From positions 1-64,000 of the forward strand of contig JAFCCM010000002.1 in NCBI GenBank assembly GCA_017610225.1: a stretch of DNA of 64,000 nucleotides, given 5' to 3'. The DNA comes from Candidatus Aenigmatarchaeota archaeon. Its GTDB lineage: Archaea > Aenigmatarchaeota > Aenigmatarchaeia > CG10238-14. A program made the translations under genes and the position numbers. Of this stretch, positions 43,605 to 52,968 are shown in pieces (position 1 is the stretch's first letter; the number at the start of each line of letters is the position of its first letter). Under the pieces are notes generated by a model, which was not told the DNA's origin, did no database searches, and saw nothing but the letters and a program-made list of their open reading frames with translations.

Positions 43605-46001
43605 CTAAGTACATCCATCAGAAGTACAATGACTCTCACAATAATCATTAGTAACACTACCACAATCATCTCGACTATAACACATACAATACTGACCTTC
43701 GTCTGGGTTATTTGGATCACAAGAAGTATCAGTATATATTTCTACATTATAATAACATTGAGTCCCCAACGGTGAACAATAATGACCTCCTATAGGAGCG
43801 GTATTTGTACATGCATAATATTGATACGTTATCCCTTTCTCTTCTTGTGATTCTAAACATTTTTCTTCACATGTCTTTGGAACAGGTGGAAGAATAGGTG
43901 GGTGAACCACCATTGCTTTAACATCCGAACCAACATCAACTAATTCACTAGACCATTTACTACCATCATAACTATAAACCTTATCATTAGTTAAACCAGC
44001 ATATAATCGATTATTATAATACACCAATGAATTCACCTTAGAAGATGGTAAACCATCCAAATTTTGTTGTGAATCATATATTTCCGAACCCATATCAAGT
44101 TGTATATCAAAAATATAAACCTCACCTCTTGATGTACCTACATACATTTTTCCATCTTGTACCAACATGGAAGTTATATCATGACCTATATCACCTATAT
44201 AACTAAATCCTACTGTGGTGAAATCCGAATCCATATCTTTTAATTTTTGATCAAGATTTGTGTTAGATTTGTCAAAAAACAATATATTCCCATCCTCAGT
44301 ACCATAAAATAATCTATTACCATCAGTTACCATTGAAGTTATCGCTTTGTTATCTATAACTGGATTTTCAGTCGGTATAAGATCAGAACCACTATCATAA
44401 AATTTAAGTACACCATTCTCCAGACCAACAAATAATTTTTCATCATAAACTACGCTAGATAGTATATTTGTACCATCTTCATAAACTAAATTTCCACCAT
44501 CTTCGGACTCAGAAGAATAATATGACAAGTAACTTTTCCCCCAATATTTTTTTCGAGTGAAATACAATTTATCATCATATACCGATATTGAAGTTACATC
44601 ACCACTAATGACATCTGTATAATCTATAAGTTTAAATTTATCATCCAAAGGATCAGAATTATCATAATACACAATCTTACCATTAGATAAACCAACATAT
44701 AATAAATCATTATAACTAGTCATTGATCCTATATTAGTACCTCCAGGTGCCGCATCATTCAAATAAGATGTTGTATAATCATCAACAAAATAATAAACAT
44801 GCCCTTGGGTAGAAGCAATATAAAGTGTTGGATTTTCAAGTGATGAGAATGGTCCTCCACCATAATTAACAATTAATTTTATATCATCATTTCTACCATC
44901 GCTATCGTGATCACCAAATACATCAGCAGGAAGTTTAATTTTTATTAACCCAGAACATACTGACTTCCATTCATTTATTCTAACAGTAATTTCTTCACCA
45001 GGATCTTTAGTATCACAACCAACAATCATTTTAATACGCCTATTATCTCCCAAAATGTCAGCATCAAAAATTCCTCGAAAATTCAAATGAATTTCCTTTT
45101 TTTCATCACTACCTTTGACTTTTATTCTATATCTTTTAAGTTCTCCATTCGGAAGATTTTCCCAAATTTTAAGGTTTTTCCAATCTGGAAAAATTAATTC
45201 TTGATCATATCCATATTGAATAGTTCTATAACCTTTATATTCTGATTTTGATAATACAGTTGTTATTTCTCTACGGTCTGTAGATAATAAATATTTTTTG
45301 AAGTCAGAAGATGATATAAACATCTCTTCACCAGAAAGTTCTAACTCTTTGTAAGAATCATAATCAATACCAGAAACCGTACATCTTGATCCCCAACCTT
45401 TTGTATCATCTACTATTAAATCATTATCAATAAGTAAGAAATTATATTTATCCGGATCTTTTCCAAAAATAATTTTAAAAATATCACTAATAATATTAAA
45501 AGATGATCTCACACCACCAAACATAAAATTCCGAATAAAAGTCCAAAAATTGAAATGATCAGTTTTCATTGGAAATATACAATCAAAGTCTTTAAGGTGT
45601 TTTGATTTAGTTAATTTTGTGTCATCTTTTAGTTCTATTTCAACAGGATATTGAAATGCGTTAAAGCCACATACTCTTTTTTCAACTCCATCCATCCATA
45701 ATCCATAATTTTCAATATCACAAAAATCAGATTTACAATTTATAAGTTCATTATCTTCAACATCAAAACAACCATCTTTACATCTATCATAAGAACACTT
45801 TAAAGCTGCTACAAACATCTCTTTTTTTTCTTCTTTTCCCAGAAAATCAAAAATTCCATTTAAAAATTCTTTAATGTTCTCCATAACATCCATCATAACA
45901 CTTCTGCCAGGCCCCATAATAAAAGCAACACCAACAACTATTACAACAATGGCTAGACTAATCTCCACAACTGTTTTTACCGCTGCACCTTTTCCGCTCA
46001 T
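43605..46001 (-). CDS. Prepilin-like protein with a beta-propeller
   Basis: 798 residues from ATG 46001, one base after the preceding stop. MSGKGAAVKTVVEISLAIVVIVVGVAFIM is a prepilin-like start (KG|A). After a mixed region (about 40-390) comes a beta-propeller of six or seven blades with the repeat pattern SMTSYNDLLYVGLSNGKIVYYD, SISVYDDKLYFTRK, SMVTDGNRLFYGTEDGNILFFD, SMLVQDGKMYVGTSRGEVYIFD, SLVYYNNRLYAGLTNDKVYSYD. The C-terminus is Cys-rich (about 720-798). A pilus-tip adhesin or ligand-binding role is the likely reading. Confidence 0.75.
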   Translation of the reverse strand: MSGKGAAVKTVVEISLAIVVIVVGVAFIMGPGRSVMMDVMENIKEFLNGIFDFLGKEEKKEMFVAALKCSYDRCKDGCFDVEDNELINCKSDFCDIENYGLWMDGVEKRVCGFNAFQYPVEIELKDDTKLTKSKHLKDFDCIFPMKTDHFNFWTFIRNFMFGGVRSSFNIISDIFKIIFGKDPDKYNFLLIDNDLIVDDTKGWGSRCTVSGIDYDSYKELELSGEEMFISSSDFKKYLLSTDRREITTVLSKSEYKGYRTIQYGYDQELIFPDWKNLKIWENLPNGELKRYRIKVKGSDEKKEIHLNFRGIFDADILGDNRRIKMIVGCDTKDPGEEITVRINEWKSVCSGLIKIKLPADVFGDHDSDGRNDDIKLIVNYGGGPFSSLENPTLYIASTQGHVYYFVDDYTTSYLNDAAPGGTNIGSMTSYNDLLYVGLSNGKIVYYDNSDPLDDKFKLIDYTDVISGDVTSISVYDDKLYFTRKKYWGKSYLSYYSSESEDGGNLVYEDGTNILSSVVYDEKLFVGLENGVLKFYDSGSDLIPTENPVIDNKAITSMVTDGNRLFYGTEDGNILFFDKSNTNLDQKLKDMDSDFTTVGFSYIGDIGHDITSMLVQDGKMYVGTSRGEVYIFDIQLDMGSEIYDSQQNLDGLPSSKVNSLVYYNNRLYAGLTNDKVYSYDGSKWSSELVDVGSDVKAMVVHPPILPPVPKTCEEKCLESQEEKGITYQYYACTNTAPIGGHYCSPLGTQCYYNVEIYTDTSCDPNNPDEGQYCMCYSRDDCGSVTNDYCESHCTSDGCT

Positions 46002-46002
46002 T

Positions 46003-46224
46003 CTAACAACCAACACACATCTGTTGACCAACTAACCTAGTCAAACTTCCTAAAAATCCTTCACAAAATACTTTACATTTTATCCCTAATATAATCTTTT
46101 CTACTGAATCATTGATAACACTTGTTGTTTTAGACAGAAAAAAAACTAACAAAGCCAAAGCTAACAAACCAAGTATTAAGGATATTATAAACGTCAATGC
46201 TTTTCCCATTACACCCTTTTTCAT
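46003..46224 (-). CDS. Small pilin-like protein
   Basis: 73 residues from ATG 46224, which overlaps the stop of the 42-aa gene as ATGA; the longer frame to 46314 is only that gene's shadow. MKKGVMGKALTFIISLILGLLALALLVFF (KG|V site), then SKTTSVINDSVEKIILGIKCKVF and a Cys-bearing end (MCVGC). Minor pilin candidate. Confidence 0.68.
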   Translation of the reverse strand: MKKGVMGKALTFIISLILGLLALALLVFFLSKTTSVINDSVEKIILGIKCKVFCEGFLGSLTRLVGQQMCVGC

Positions 46225-46349
46225 GGTTTCACAATCCCCTTTAAAATATTTATTGCAGACGAATAAAATAAAGATAACACTATTAGGACTACCGCCAACA
46301 AAATAATAAACCAAACCATAAAATTCGAGACATCACCTTTATTGTTCAT
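46221..46349 (-). CDS. 42-aa pilin-like mini-protein
   Basis: Translated by hand: MNNKGDVSNFMVWFIILLAV, then hydrophobic helix and INILKGIVKP. It has the same Lys-Gly then hydrophobic helix layout (KG|D) as its neighbours. Its ATG overlaps the platform-protein stop (TAATG) and its stop overlaps the next start (ATGA), strong evidence that it is translated. Too short to carry more than the assembly helix. Confidence 0.65.
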   Translation of the reverse strand: MNNKGDVSNFMVWFIILLAVVLIVLSLFYSSAINILKGIVKP

Positions 46350-48301
46350 TATATCACCATCACTGAAACTATAGATGTTAATATCAAATAAAGCACAATA
46401 ACAGTAATTGAATATATCACAAAAGCTGTCATCAACGTTTTACCCAAATCATAATTTCTCTGTATTTTTTCTTCTCCATGTTCTATTTTACCCAAAAACA
46501 TAGAAAGCATTATCACAATTTCAATCATGTATATACCAACTATTATCTGAAAATAATGAACCGGAATAATTTGGTCGATTGCAATAATTGAATTGAATAC
46601 CCCCCCACCAACAGAACCTATTGGTCCATAACTTCCTAGTTGAGATTGAAAAGATTCTACCCACCCACTCAAACTAATCAACATATGCATCATCATAGCA
46701 GTCAAAGCCACAACAACTCCAGAAGTCAAAGGTGACAAAATTATAGATTGTATTCTCATTGTTGAAACAACATCAGTAAGCATCTCTTTCAAATATTCTT
46801 CAACGTTCTTCATGTTCTTCAGATAGTTGGAAATAGATATCATTGCATCTGATAAAAATTTTGACCCTGACTTGGAAATTTCATAAATGGCTTTGAAAAT
46901 TGCTTTTATAAGACGGGATGGATATTTGTATATTGCACCAGATTTTTCATCAAACAAAGCCTGCCAAAAATTCATACCAAGCATCTGGATGTTGTTAATA
47001 ATAATACCAAAAAACTTGGAAATTTTCAATTCATTTATTTTAGTTCTCATCTTTGCTACATTACTTTCAATAGAAGCACCATTCCTTAACTGATAGCCTA
47101 ATTGAAAGAGAACAAGATAAAGTTCATTTTCCATTGTAATTATTTCATCTTTTTGTCCAAGTTTAGGAATACTCGTTAAAAAAGAATAAGTGACTATACC
47201 ACTGACAATTCCAAAGAGAATCAATAAGGAATACAATATCAAAGCAAAACTAAAACTTTCCGTTGCTGTAGATATACCATAAAAACCAATCCCAGATAAG
47301 ACAATAGTAATTAAAATTGAGATTAAAATTTTAGGATTTAATAATTTCAGTATTCCTTTCTTTTTGTTAATCGGAATTTCTGGTTGATGAAAAGTTGTAG
47401 GTCTTTTTCTAAGAGAAGACATCATTAGGAAAAATACTATTACCGGAAGGATTATATCATAACCTATTGCGATGAACAAAGGTTTCACAGTATCTGGCAT
47501 AAAGATTGTTACCATTGGGAAAAATATCAAACCAATTATTGGAAGTAAAATTCCGAGTGCATTAATAATAGTTAATGAAGCTTTCAAATCTTGAGAATAA
47601 TGTTTCATTCTATTTTTAGTTCCTTCAAGAATTATCTTTACAGCTTCATTCAAAACATCTTCTCTTTCATTCATACTGCCATAAGAAGATGTTTTTATTA
47701 GATTAAGAGCCTGTGTAAACTCTTCATTTTCCATTCTCCATTTTTTAATAAAATCATCCAAAGCATGTTCTGCAGAATAATATCTTCCATTATAAATATC
47801 CCAAATCAATTCTGTTAAATCTATTGATAATGAACCTCTAAGATTTGAGGCTGCAAAAATAATTGCACTTTCTAAGTTGCTTTTAACTTTCATAGAAATA
47901 GTCATGTATAAAATTGCCAAAACCATTTCAGAACTTGCTTCAATTTTATATCTTCTTGCATATTGAAATGAGTAATTATAAAAATAATAACCGATACCAA
48001 AAGAACCAAAAACAAAAATAAGCGTTAAATGTATTGGAAAAAATCCAAGTACTCCAAATAAAACACTAAATAAAAAGAGAATTATTGTCAAAAAAATAGA
48101 AACAGTAAACACAGATTTTGGAGTTACATTTAGATGAGAAAAATCTATTGCTCCCTGTAATTTTTCTTCAGTTTTTTTACCAACAGGGATTGACACTAGT
48201 TTTTCTGATAAATTACATAATTTTTCATAAGAATTTAATTTTCTGGATTTCAATCCTATTTTAACCAATTCTTTTTCCTTTATTTCTGAAATACTAAACA
48301 C
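46349..48301 (-). CDS. Pilus assembly platform protein, FlaJ/TadC-like, double T2SF
   Basis: 650 residues with two type II secretion F-like halves: each has a helical cytoplasmic part (IASSEMVLAILYMTISMKVKSNLESAIIFAASNLRG; LVLFQLGYQLRNGASIESNVAKMRTKINELKISKFFG) and pairs of membrane helices. About nine or ten transmembrane helices in all. FlaJ and TadC have this architecture and hold the pilus base in the membrane. Its start overlaps the ATPase stop by eight bases. Confidence 0.88.
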   Translation of the reverse strand: MFSISEIKEKELVKIGLKSRKLNSYEKLCNLSEKLVSIPVGKKTEEKLQGAIDFSHLNVTPKSVFTVSIFLTIILFLFSVLFGVLGFFPIHLTLIFVFGSFGIGYYFYNYSFQYARRYKIEASSEMVLAILYMTISMKVKSNLESAIIFAASNLRGSLSIDLTELIWDIYNGRYYSAEHALDDFIKKWRMENEEFTQALNLIKTSSYGSMNEREDVLNEAVKIILEGTKNRMKHYSQDLKASLTIINALGILLPIIGLIFFPMVTIFMPDTVKPLFIAIGYDIILPVIVFFLMMSSLRKRPTTFHQPEIPINKKKGILKLLNPKILISILITIVLSGIGFYGISTATESFSFALILYSLLILFGIVSGIVTYSFLTSIPKLGQKDEIITMENELYLVLFQLGYQLRNGASIESNVAKMRTKINELKISKFFGIIINNIQMLGMNFWQALFDEKSGAIYKYPSRLIKAIFKAIYEISKSGSKFLSDAMISISNYLKNMKNVEEYLKEMLTDVVSTMRIQSIILSPLTSGVVVALTAMMMHMLISLSGWVESFQSQLGSYGPIGSVGGGVFNSIIAIDQIIPVHYFQIIVGIYMIEIVIMLSMFLGKIEHGEEKIQRNYDLGKTLMTAFVIYSITVIVLYLILTSIVSVMVI

Positions 48302-50531
48302 CTTTTAATTCATTTTTAAACCAAGATTCCCACTTTCTAAGTATTTCTTTAGATTCTAACGAACCAACTTCTTTTCTAACATCATTTGAAATCATATGAA
48401 ACATGTCATTTGATTTAACAACCCATTCTGCCTCAAGTATATCTTTTCTTTTCAATTTACTCGCATAATCAACAATTTTCTGTTTAACATTTCCTCTTAA
48501 CATAATATTATCCCAAACTGCATCCCAATTACTATGCCATTCTTTGACACGTTTTGAAATTTCATTAATAATATATGATTCTCCGTTGATTAGAGTATCT
48601 GTTGGCTTCAACCTATCTTCTTTAGAAGAATATTCCATCAAATTAACAAATCCATTTTCTTCCATAGGATCATCTTTCCAGTGCTTTCTTATTTCCGTCA
48701 CTTCAACTACTCTTCTGTCTCTATGTAATCCATCAGATGACTTAATCATACCAGAAATTGTTATAATATCGGTCGCTTTAAAACTGGTTGTTGGTACTCC
48801 CAAATCATTTACCACCCTATCAAACACACCATAAGCAGATTCACCATGAATTGTTCCAGCAACTACATTTGCTAAAGCACCGATACGCATAGCTTCCCAT
48901 AAAGCCTGTGCTTCTTTACTTCTGACTTCACCTATTATTAAACAAGAATCACCGAGACGTAAAGCAGTTCTTAAAGCATCATCAGCAGGTAATTCTGATT
49001 CTACTCTTGTGATAACCGATCGAGATTTCATTCTTTCAATATTGTATCCAAGATTTCTTAATTGAACTATCGGGAGTTCGAGTGTGTCTTCAACTGTTAC
49101 TATTCTAAACTTTCTCATTATTTCAAGCATGGTCGCTCCCAATAGACTGGTTTTACCACTTGATCTTCCACCAGCAAATATTAATGATCTAGAACCCTGA
49201 ACAAGAAAACTCATTAAACCTGAGAATAAAGGGTCAAAAAATTTAACATCCAAGAACAAAGGATAAGTCCATGGTTTATCTCTATGCCTTCTCAAAGAAT
49301 AACCAATCCCACCTGGACTAAGTGTTTTTGTAATAGCAGCAACTCTTGCCCTTCCACCTGGAACTAAAAGTTCTGTATCTAACACAGGATTAGCTTCATC
49401 TAATGGTCTTCCTGATAACATCCTGAAACGAGTGGCCCAACTTTCTGCATCTTCTTTAGTCGGAATTAAATTAGTCTCACATTCTTCGAAATCACTATGA
49501 CCAACAAAAACAGGCATTAAACCAATTGGAGAATTTATATAAATATCCTGTAATTTAGGATCTGCTAACAAAACTTCAAGTATTCCAAAACCAGCAGTGT
49601 ATCTTGCAAGTATATTTGCCATTTCCTTTAATTCTACAGAAGAAAGGGATACTCCCTTTTCATTCGCTATTTTCAAGATAGTGTCTTTTCCCATATTCAT
49701 AAAAATTTCTCTTGCTTTTTCTGGTTGTATAAATTCTGTTTTAGCTGGTTTGTGTTCAGCAAGATATTTTCTCGCATTATCAAGAATTGAATATTTATTG
49801 TCAGGTAGTTTGAATTCAGGTGGAGTTATATGATAAAAAGGTCTTGCTTTACCAGGAACTTTGAAAATTTCAACAAGAATATTTCCTGGAAGTTTATATC
49901 TATCAATCATCTTTGATTTTTTTGGTGGGATAGACACATATCTTGTCAACATAAAAATTGGCCTTATCAATGGTGTAAATATTTTCCTGTAAAGAGAACG
50001 ATCACCCAATCTATATCCATGAATTTTATCTTTAACAGATTTTATAATTTTTGTTGATTCAAGTTTGTTATTGATTCCAGTCAAAAGTCTAACATAGTCA
50101 TTGTATGATTTTTTCAAGTTTCCTTTACTTTTCTTTACATTTGTGTTATATTTTCTAATAAGTCTTTTAATCTGGATATATGCAGCAATAGGATCTCTTC
50201 TCAACATTTCTTTTAAAACAATTTCTAGTTCTTTCGATATACCAGGTATAAACTTACTAAGTTCTCTCACAAAAGAACTTTCTAAAATTCTATCCTCATT
50301 CAAAAGTTTATCATAAAGATTTGCTATTTCAATCAAAATTTTGGTTTGATCATAATTATATTCATATTCTCTTTTTTTTGTTAAAATAATTCTTTCAACT
50401 TTTTTAACTTCTCTAATTTTATCAATAGTTTTAGCCATACAGACATCAAAATCTTCTATAGAAGAACCGAAAACACACCCTAAACAATTAACTTTTACTA
50501 TTCCATCGATATATTCATAGTCACAAACCAA
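48294..50531 (-). CDS. Pilus/archaellum-type secretion ATPase (FlaI/VirB11 family)
   Basis: 745 residues. N-terminal region (about 1-290) is family-variable and begins with a Cys-containing motif VKVNCLGCVFGSS. ATPase core: Walker A FAGGRSSGKTSLLGA, then TVEDTLELP (Asp box), Walker B-like LIIGEVRSKEAQALWEAMRIGALANVVAGTIHGES. Powers pilus polymerisation through the platform protein next to it. First gene of the long leftward operon 50531 to about 40177. The adjacent prepilin-like proteins argue for a pilus rather than DNA transfer. Confidence 0.92.
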   Translation of the reverse strand: MVCDYEYIDGIVKVNCLGCVFGSSIEDFDVCMAKTIDKIREVKKVERIILTKKREYEYNYDQTKILIEIANLYDKLLNEDRILESSFVRELSKFIPGISKELEIVLKEMLRRDPIAAYIQIKRLIRKYNTNVKKSKGNLKKSYNDYVRLLTGINNKLESTKIIKSVKDKIHGYRLGDRSLYRKIFTPLIRPIFMLTRYVSIPPKKSKMIDRYKLPGNILVEIFKVPGKARPFYHITPPEFKLPDNKYSILDNARKYLAEHKPAKTEFIQPEKAREIFMNMGKDTILKIANEKGVSLSSVELKEMANILARYTAGFGILEVLLADPKLQDIYINSPIGLMPVFVGHSDFEECETNLIPTKEDAESWATRFRMLSGRPLDEANPVLDTELLVPGGRARVAAITKTLSPGGIGYSLRRHRDKPWTYPLFLDVKFFDPLFSGLMSFLVQGSRSLIFAGGRSSGKTSLLGATMLEIMRKFRIVTVEDTLELPIVQLRNLGYNIERMKSRSVITRVESELPADDALRTALRLGDSCLIIGEVRSKEAQALWEAMRIGALANVVAGTIHGESAYGVFDRVVNDLGVPTTSFKATDIITISGMIKSSDGLHRDRRVVEVTEIRKHWKDDPMEENGFVNLMEYSSKEDRLKPTDTLINGESYIINEISKRVKEWHSNWDAVWDNIMLRGNVKQKIVDYASKLKRKDILEAEWVVKSNDMFHMISNDVRKEVGSLESKEILRKWESWFKNELKGV

Positions 50532-50590
50532 ATTCTCACCAATAACTAAATTATATTTGTAAGGTTACCCAATAATTATTATTGATATTT

Positions 50591-50989
50591 ATGGTATTTG
50601 AAAGAAAGCCACCTCAACAACAAATTGGAATTAGTACTGAAGTTTCAAGAATTACAAATGATAACACAAGAAGGATACGTATTTTGGAACAGAGTTTAGA
50701 ATCAACAAGAACAAGAACAGGCTCACTTGAAGAAAGAATGATAGATGAAATGGGTGACATCAAAAAATGGATAGATCAGCTATCTTTAGACGTAAAGGAG
50801 ATATCAAAAGATTTAAAAGAGATAAGAACAGAAATTTCTAGAGTAAATAAAGATTTAACAAAGACAGCCAGGAAAACAGAAATTAAAGAGTTAGAAAGTT
50901 TATTAGATTTATATAGTCCAATAAAATCACATTTTGTTACAAAGGATGAAGTTATGAGATTAATGGAGAGGGAATTAGATAAAGTTTAA
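50591..50989 (+). CDS. Coiled-coil protein next to pilus ATPase (archaellum FlaC/D-like position)
   Basis: 132 residues from ATG 50591 (a TTG at 50582 is also in frame). Helical: TRRIRILEQSLESTRTRTGS, IDQLSLDVKEISKDLKEIRT, with a short C-terminal domain YSPIKSHFVTKDEVMRLMERELDKV reminiscent of FlaC/FlaD C-terminal helices. Divergent from the secretion ATPase by about 60 bases. May be a cytoplasmic accessory ring component; inferred from position. Confidence 0.68.
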   Translation: MVFERKPPQQQIGISTEVSRITNDNTRRIRILEQSLESTRTRTGSLEERMIDEMGDIKKWIDQLSLDVKEISKDLKEIRTEISRVNKDLTKTARKTEIKELESLLDLYSPIKSHFVTKDEVMRLMERELDKV

Positions 50990-51045
50990 TAAACAGAAGA
51001 ATTTAAATTTAAATTAGAAAAAGAATTAATATTAAGGTGTAAAAT

Positions 51046-51759
51046 TTGATAAAATTTCTCGGAGCAAATAAAAAAAAGGAACCTGAAAAAACACCAAGAA
51101 TAGGAAAAGGTATGGTTCCAATAGAAAAAGTAAAATCTCTTAGTAATAAAGGTTTTTCAGAACCAGAAATGATTGACGTCCTAAGAAAAGAAGGTTATAG
51201 TTCTGAAGAAATAGACTCTGCATTAACTCAAGCATTGAAAATTGGTGTAACAGGTGAATCAGGAGACTCTATGACAAAACCACCGACACTTCAAGAATTA
51301 CAAACCCAACAAATACAAACTCCTTTACAACCTCCAATTCAACCTCAAATGCCTGCTATTCCACAAAATGCTCAAATACCACAAGTACCAGAACCTTCCA
51401 TGCAATTTCAACAAACATATTATCCTGAAGGAGATTATAACACAGAAGAATTGGTTGAATCAATAGTACAAGAGAGGATGGGTGAATTGAATAGTAAATT
51501 AACAGAATTTCGGTCTAAATATAGTAATCTAGAAAGAAAAATGGCAGATCTTCATAACCAATTATCAGTTGTTTCTAAAAGTAAGAGTGAATCTGAACAT
51601 GTAATTGTGAGTAAATTAGATTCTTACGGTGATACTCTAGCAGATATGAATGCACGACTTTCCAGTCTTGAAAAAGCTTTTAAGGAAGCATTACCGGCAT
51701 TAATAGAAAGTGTCAGAGCATTAACTGATCTTGTTGGAAGATTTAAGAGGGAAGCTTAA
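51046..51759 (+). CDS. UBA-like plus coiled-coil protein of the pilus locus
   Basis: 237 residues. A UBA/CUE-like module (VKSLSNKGFSEPEMIDVLRKEGYSSEEIDSALTQAL) at about 25-65, a long Gln/Pro-rich linker (about 85-130), and a C-terminal coiled coil (about 140-237). TTG start at 51046 follows AAGGTG by a normal spacing. Appears with the same neighbours in the plus-strand accessory operon. Cytoplasmic scaffold is a fair guess. Confidence 0.68.
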   Translation: MIKFLGANKKKEPEKTPRIGKGMVPIEKVKSLSNKGFSEPEMIDVLRKEGYSSEEIDSALTQALKIGVTGESGDSMTKPPTLQELQTQQIQTPLQPPIQPQMPAIPQNAQIPQVPEPSMQFQQTYYPEGDYNTEELVESIVQERMGELNSKLTEFRSKYSNLERKMADLHNQLSVVSKSKSESEHVIVSKLDSYGDTLADMNARLSSLEKAFKEALPALIESVRALTDLVGRFKREA

Positions 51760-51795
51760 TCAAGATATTTATTATCACTTTCTCAATTATTTCTT

Positions 51796-52332
51796 ATGAC
51801 TAACCCTTTTCAGATAATTGCAGAAAAACTCGGAGAACTTGGGGTATATGACTTTCTTCTACCTTGGTTAATAACTTCTGCCATCATCTGGGCATTATTG
51901 AAGAAATCAAATCTTTTCGGGGAAAATGCTATAGTAATCAATTCTGTATTATCTATATCAATTTCATTCTTCGTCTGGGGATTTATAATATTTACGGGAG
52001 ATGCTAGTGTTGGAGCATCTTTATCTAAATTTTTTACACAAATGGTCTTTGTTGCTATAGGTTTTGTAGTAATACTTGTTATCGGAAGTATGTTTTTCCC
52101 AGATTTCACTGAGGCATTAAAAGACAAAATTCCACCAACAATGTTTTGGATAGTAATGGTAATAGGTATTATATTGCTCATTAGCACTGGTCTTTTCAAG
52201 TTAGGGGATATATTTTATAATCTTATACACTCTTTTTCAAAAGTTCCTGGTGGAGATGTTGGTCTATTAATTATAGCTATTATTTTTTTGGTGTTATTGT
52301 TGCTGATAATAAGTGCAGTGGGGGGAGGTTAA
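51796..52332 (+). CDS. Polytopic membrane protein, paralogue 1 of 3
   Basis: 178 residues, about five transmembrane helices. Starts FQIIAEKLGELGVYDFLLPWLITSAIIWALLKKSNLFGE; the pattern [LG-x-ydFLlPwllTsaI-w-LL-KS-lFg] is repeated at the start of the next two genes. Same operon as 52333-53577 with no spacers. Not seen in well-known pilus systems, so an archaeal-specific membrane component is suggested. Confidence 0.7.
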   Translation: MTNPFQIIAEKLGELGVYDFLLPWLITSAIIWALLKKSNLFGENAIVINSVLSISISFFVWGFIIFTGDASVGASLSKFFTQMVFVAIGFVVILVIGSMFFPDFTEALKDKIPPTMFWIVMVIGIILLISTGLFKLGDIFYNLIHSFSKVPGGDVGLLIIAIIFLVLLLLIISAVGGG

Positions 52333-52968
52333 GTGGTAGACGTATTTACAATAGTAATAAAGAAACTTCAAGAAATGGGGGCATTCAATTTCTTATTTCC
52401 ATTCATGTTAACAACTGCTATATTTTACGGCCTCCTCAGGAAATCAAAATTATTTAGTGTGACAAAAAAAGAGTATAGAAGAGATAAAGGCGGGAAGCAA
52501 ATGACAGAAGAAGTCGAAGTTGGAAGTTCTGTCAATGCTATTATTGCTTTAGTTGCTGGGTTTATGGTATGGGCTTATCCTATTCTTGCTGGAATTAACA
52601 TAGAACAACAGTTGTCAATGTTCTTCATGCAAGGAACTATTGTTACTTTAGTTCTTATTGTAGTATTAATGTTTACAAGTATGTTTCTTCCATCAAATTT
52701 ACCTAAACAATTACAAGAACAATTTTTAAAAGGAAATAAAGTAGGTATAATCCTAATTGGATCTGTTATAGTAGGAGTTATAATACTTGTCACAAGTGGA
52801 TTGATGAACCTGATAGTAGGACCTATATTCACGAAAATAGATTTAGGAAACGACACTGTATTGACAGTTGTAGTGTTAGGTTTATTAATTCTTCCGCTAA
52901 TATTTATATTTAGGGAAGGTAAAGGAGATGATGGTAGGGATGATGAAGGCAACAATGGAGGGGAATAA
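52333..52968 (+). CDS. Polytopic membrane protein, paralogue 2 of 3
   Basis: 211 residues. GTG start directly follows the preceding TAA. Opening MVDVFTIVIKKLQEMGAFNFLFPFMLTTAIFYGLLRKSKLFS shows the same motif as its neighbours. It has an insertion with RRDKGGKQMTEEVEVG before the second helix and an acidic, Gly-rich C-terminus (GDDGRDDEGNNGGE). About five helices. Confidence 0.7.
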   Translation: MVDVFTIVIKKLQEMGAFNFLFPFMLTTAIFYGLLRKSKLFSVTKKEYRRDKGGKQMTEEVEVGSSVNAIIALVAGFMVWAYPILAGINIEQQLSMFFMQGTIVTLVLIVVLMFTSMFLPSNLPKQLQEQFLKGNKVGIILIGSVIVGVIILVTSGLMNLIVGPIFTKIDLGNDTVLTVVVLGLLILPLIFIFREGKGDDGRDDEGNNGGE

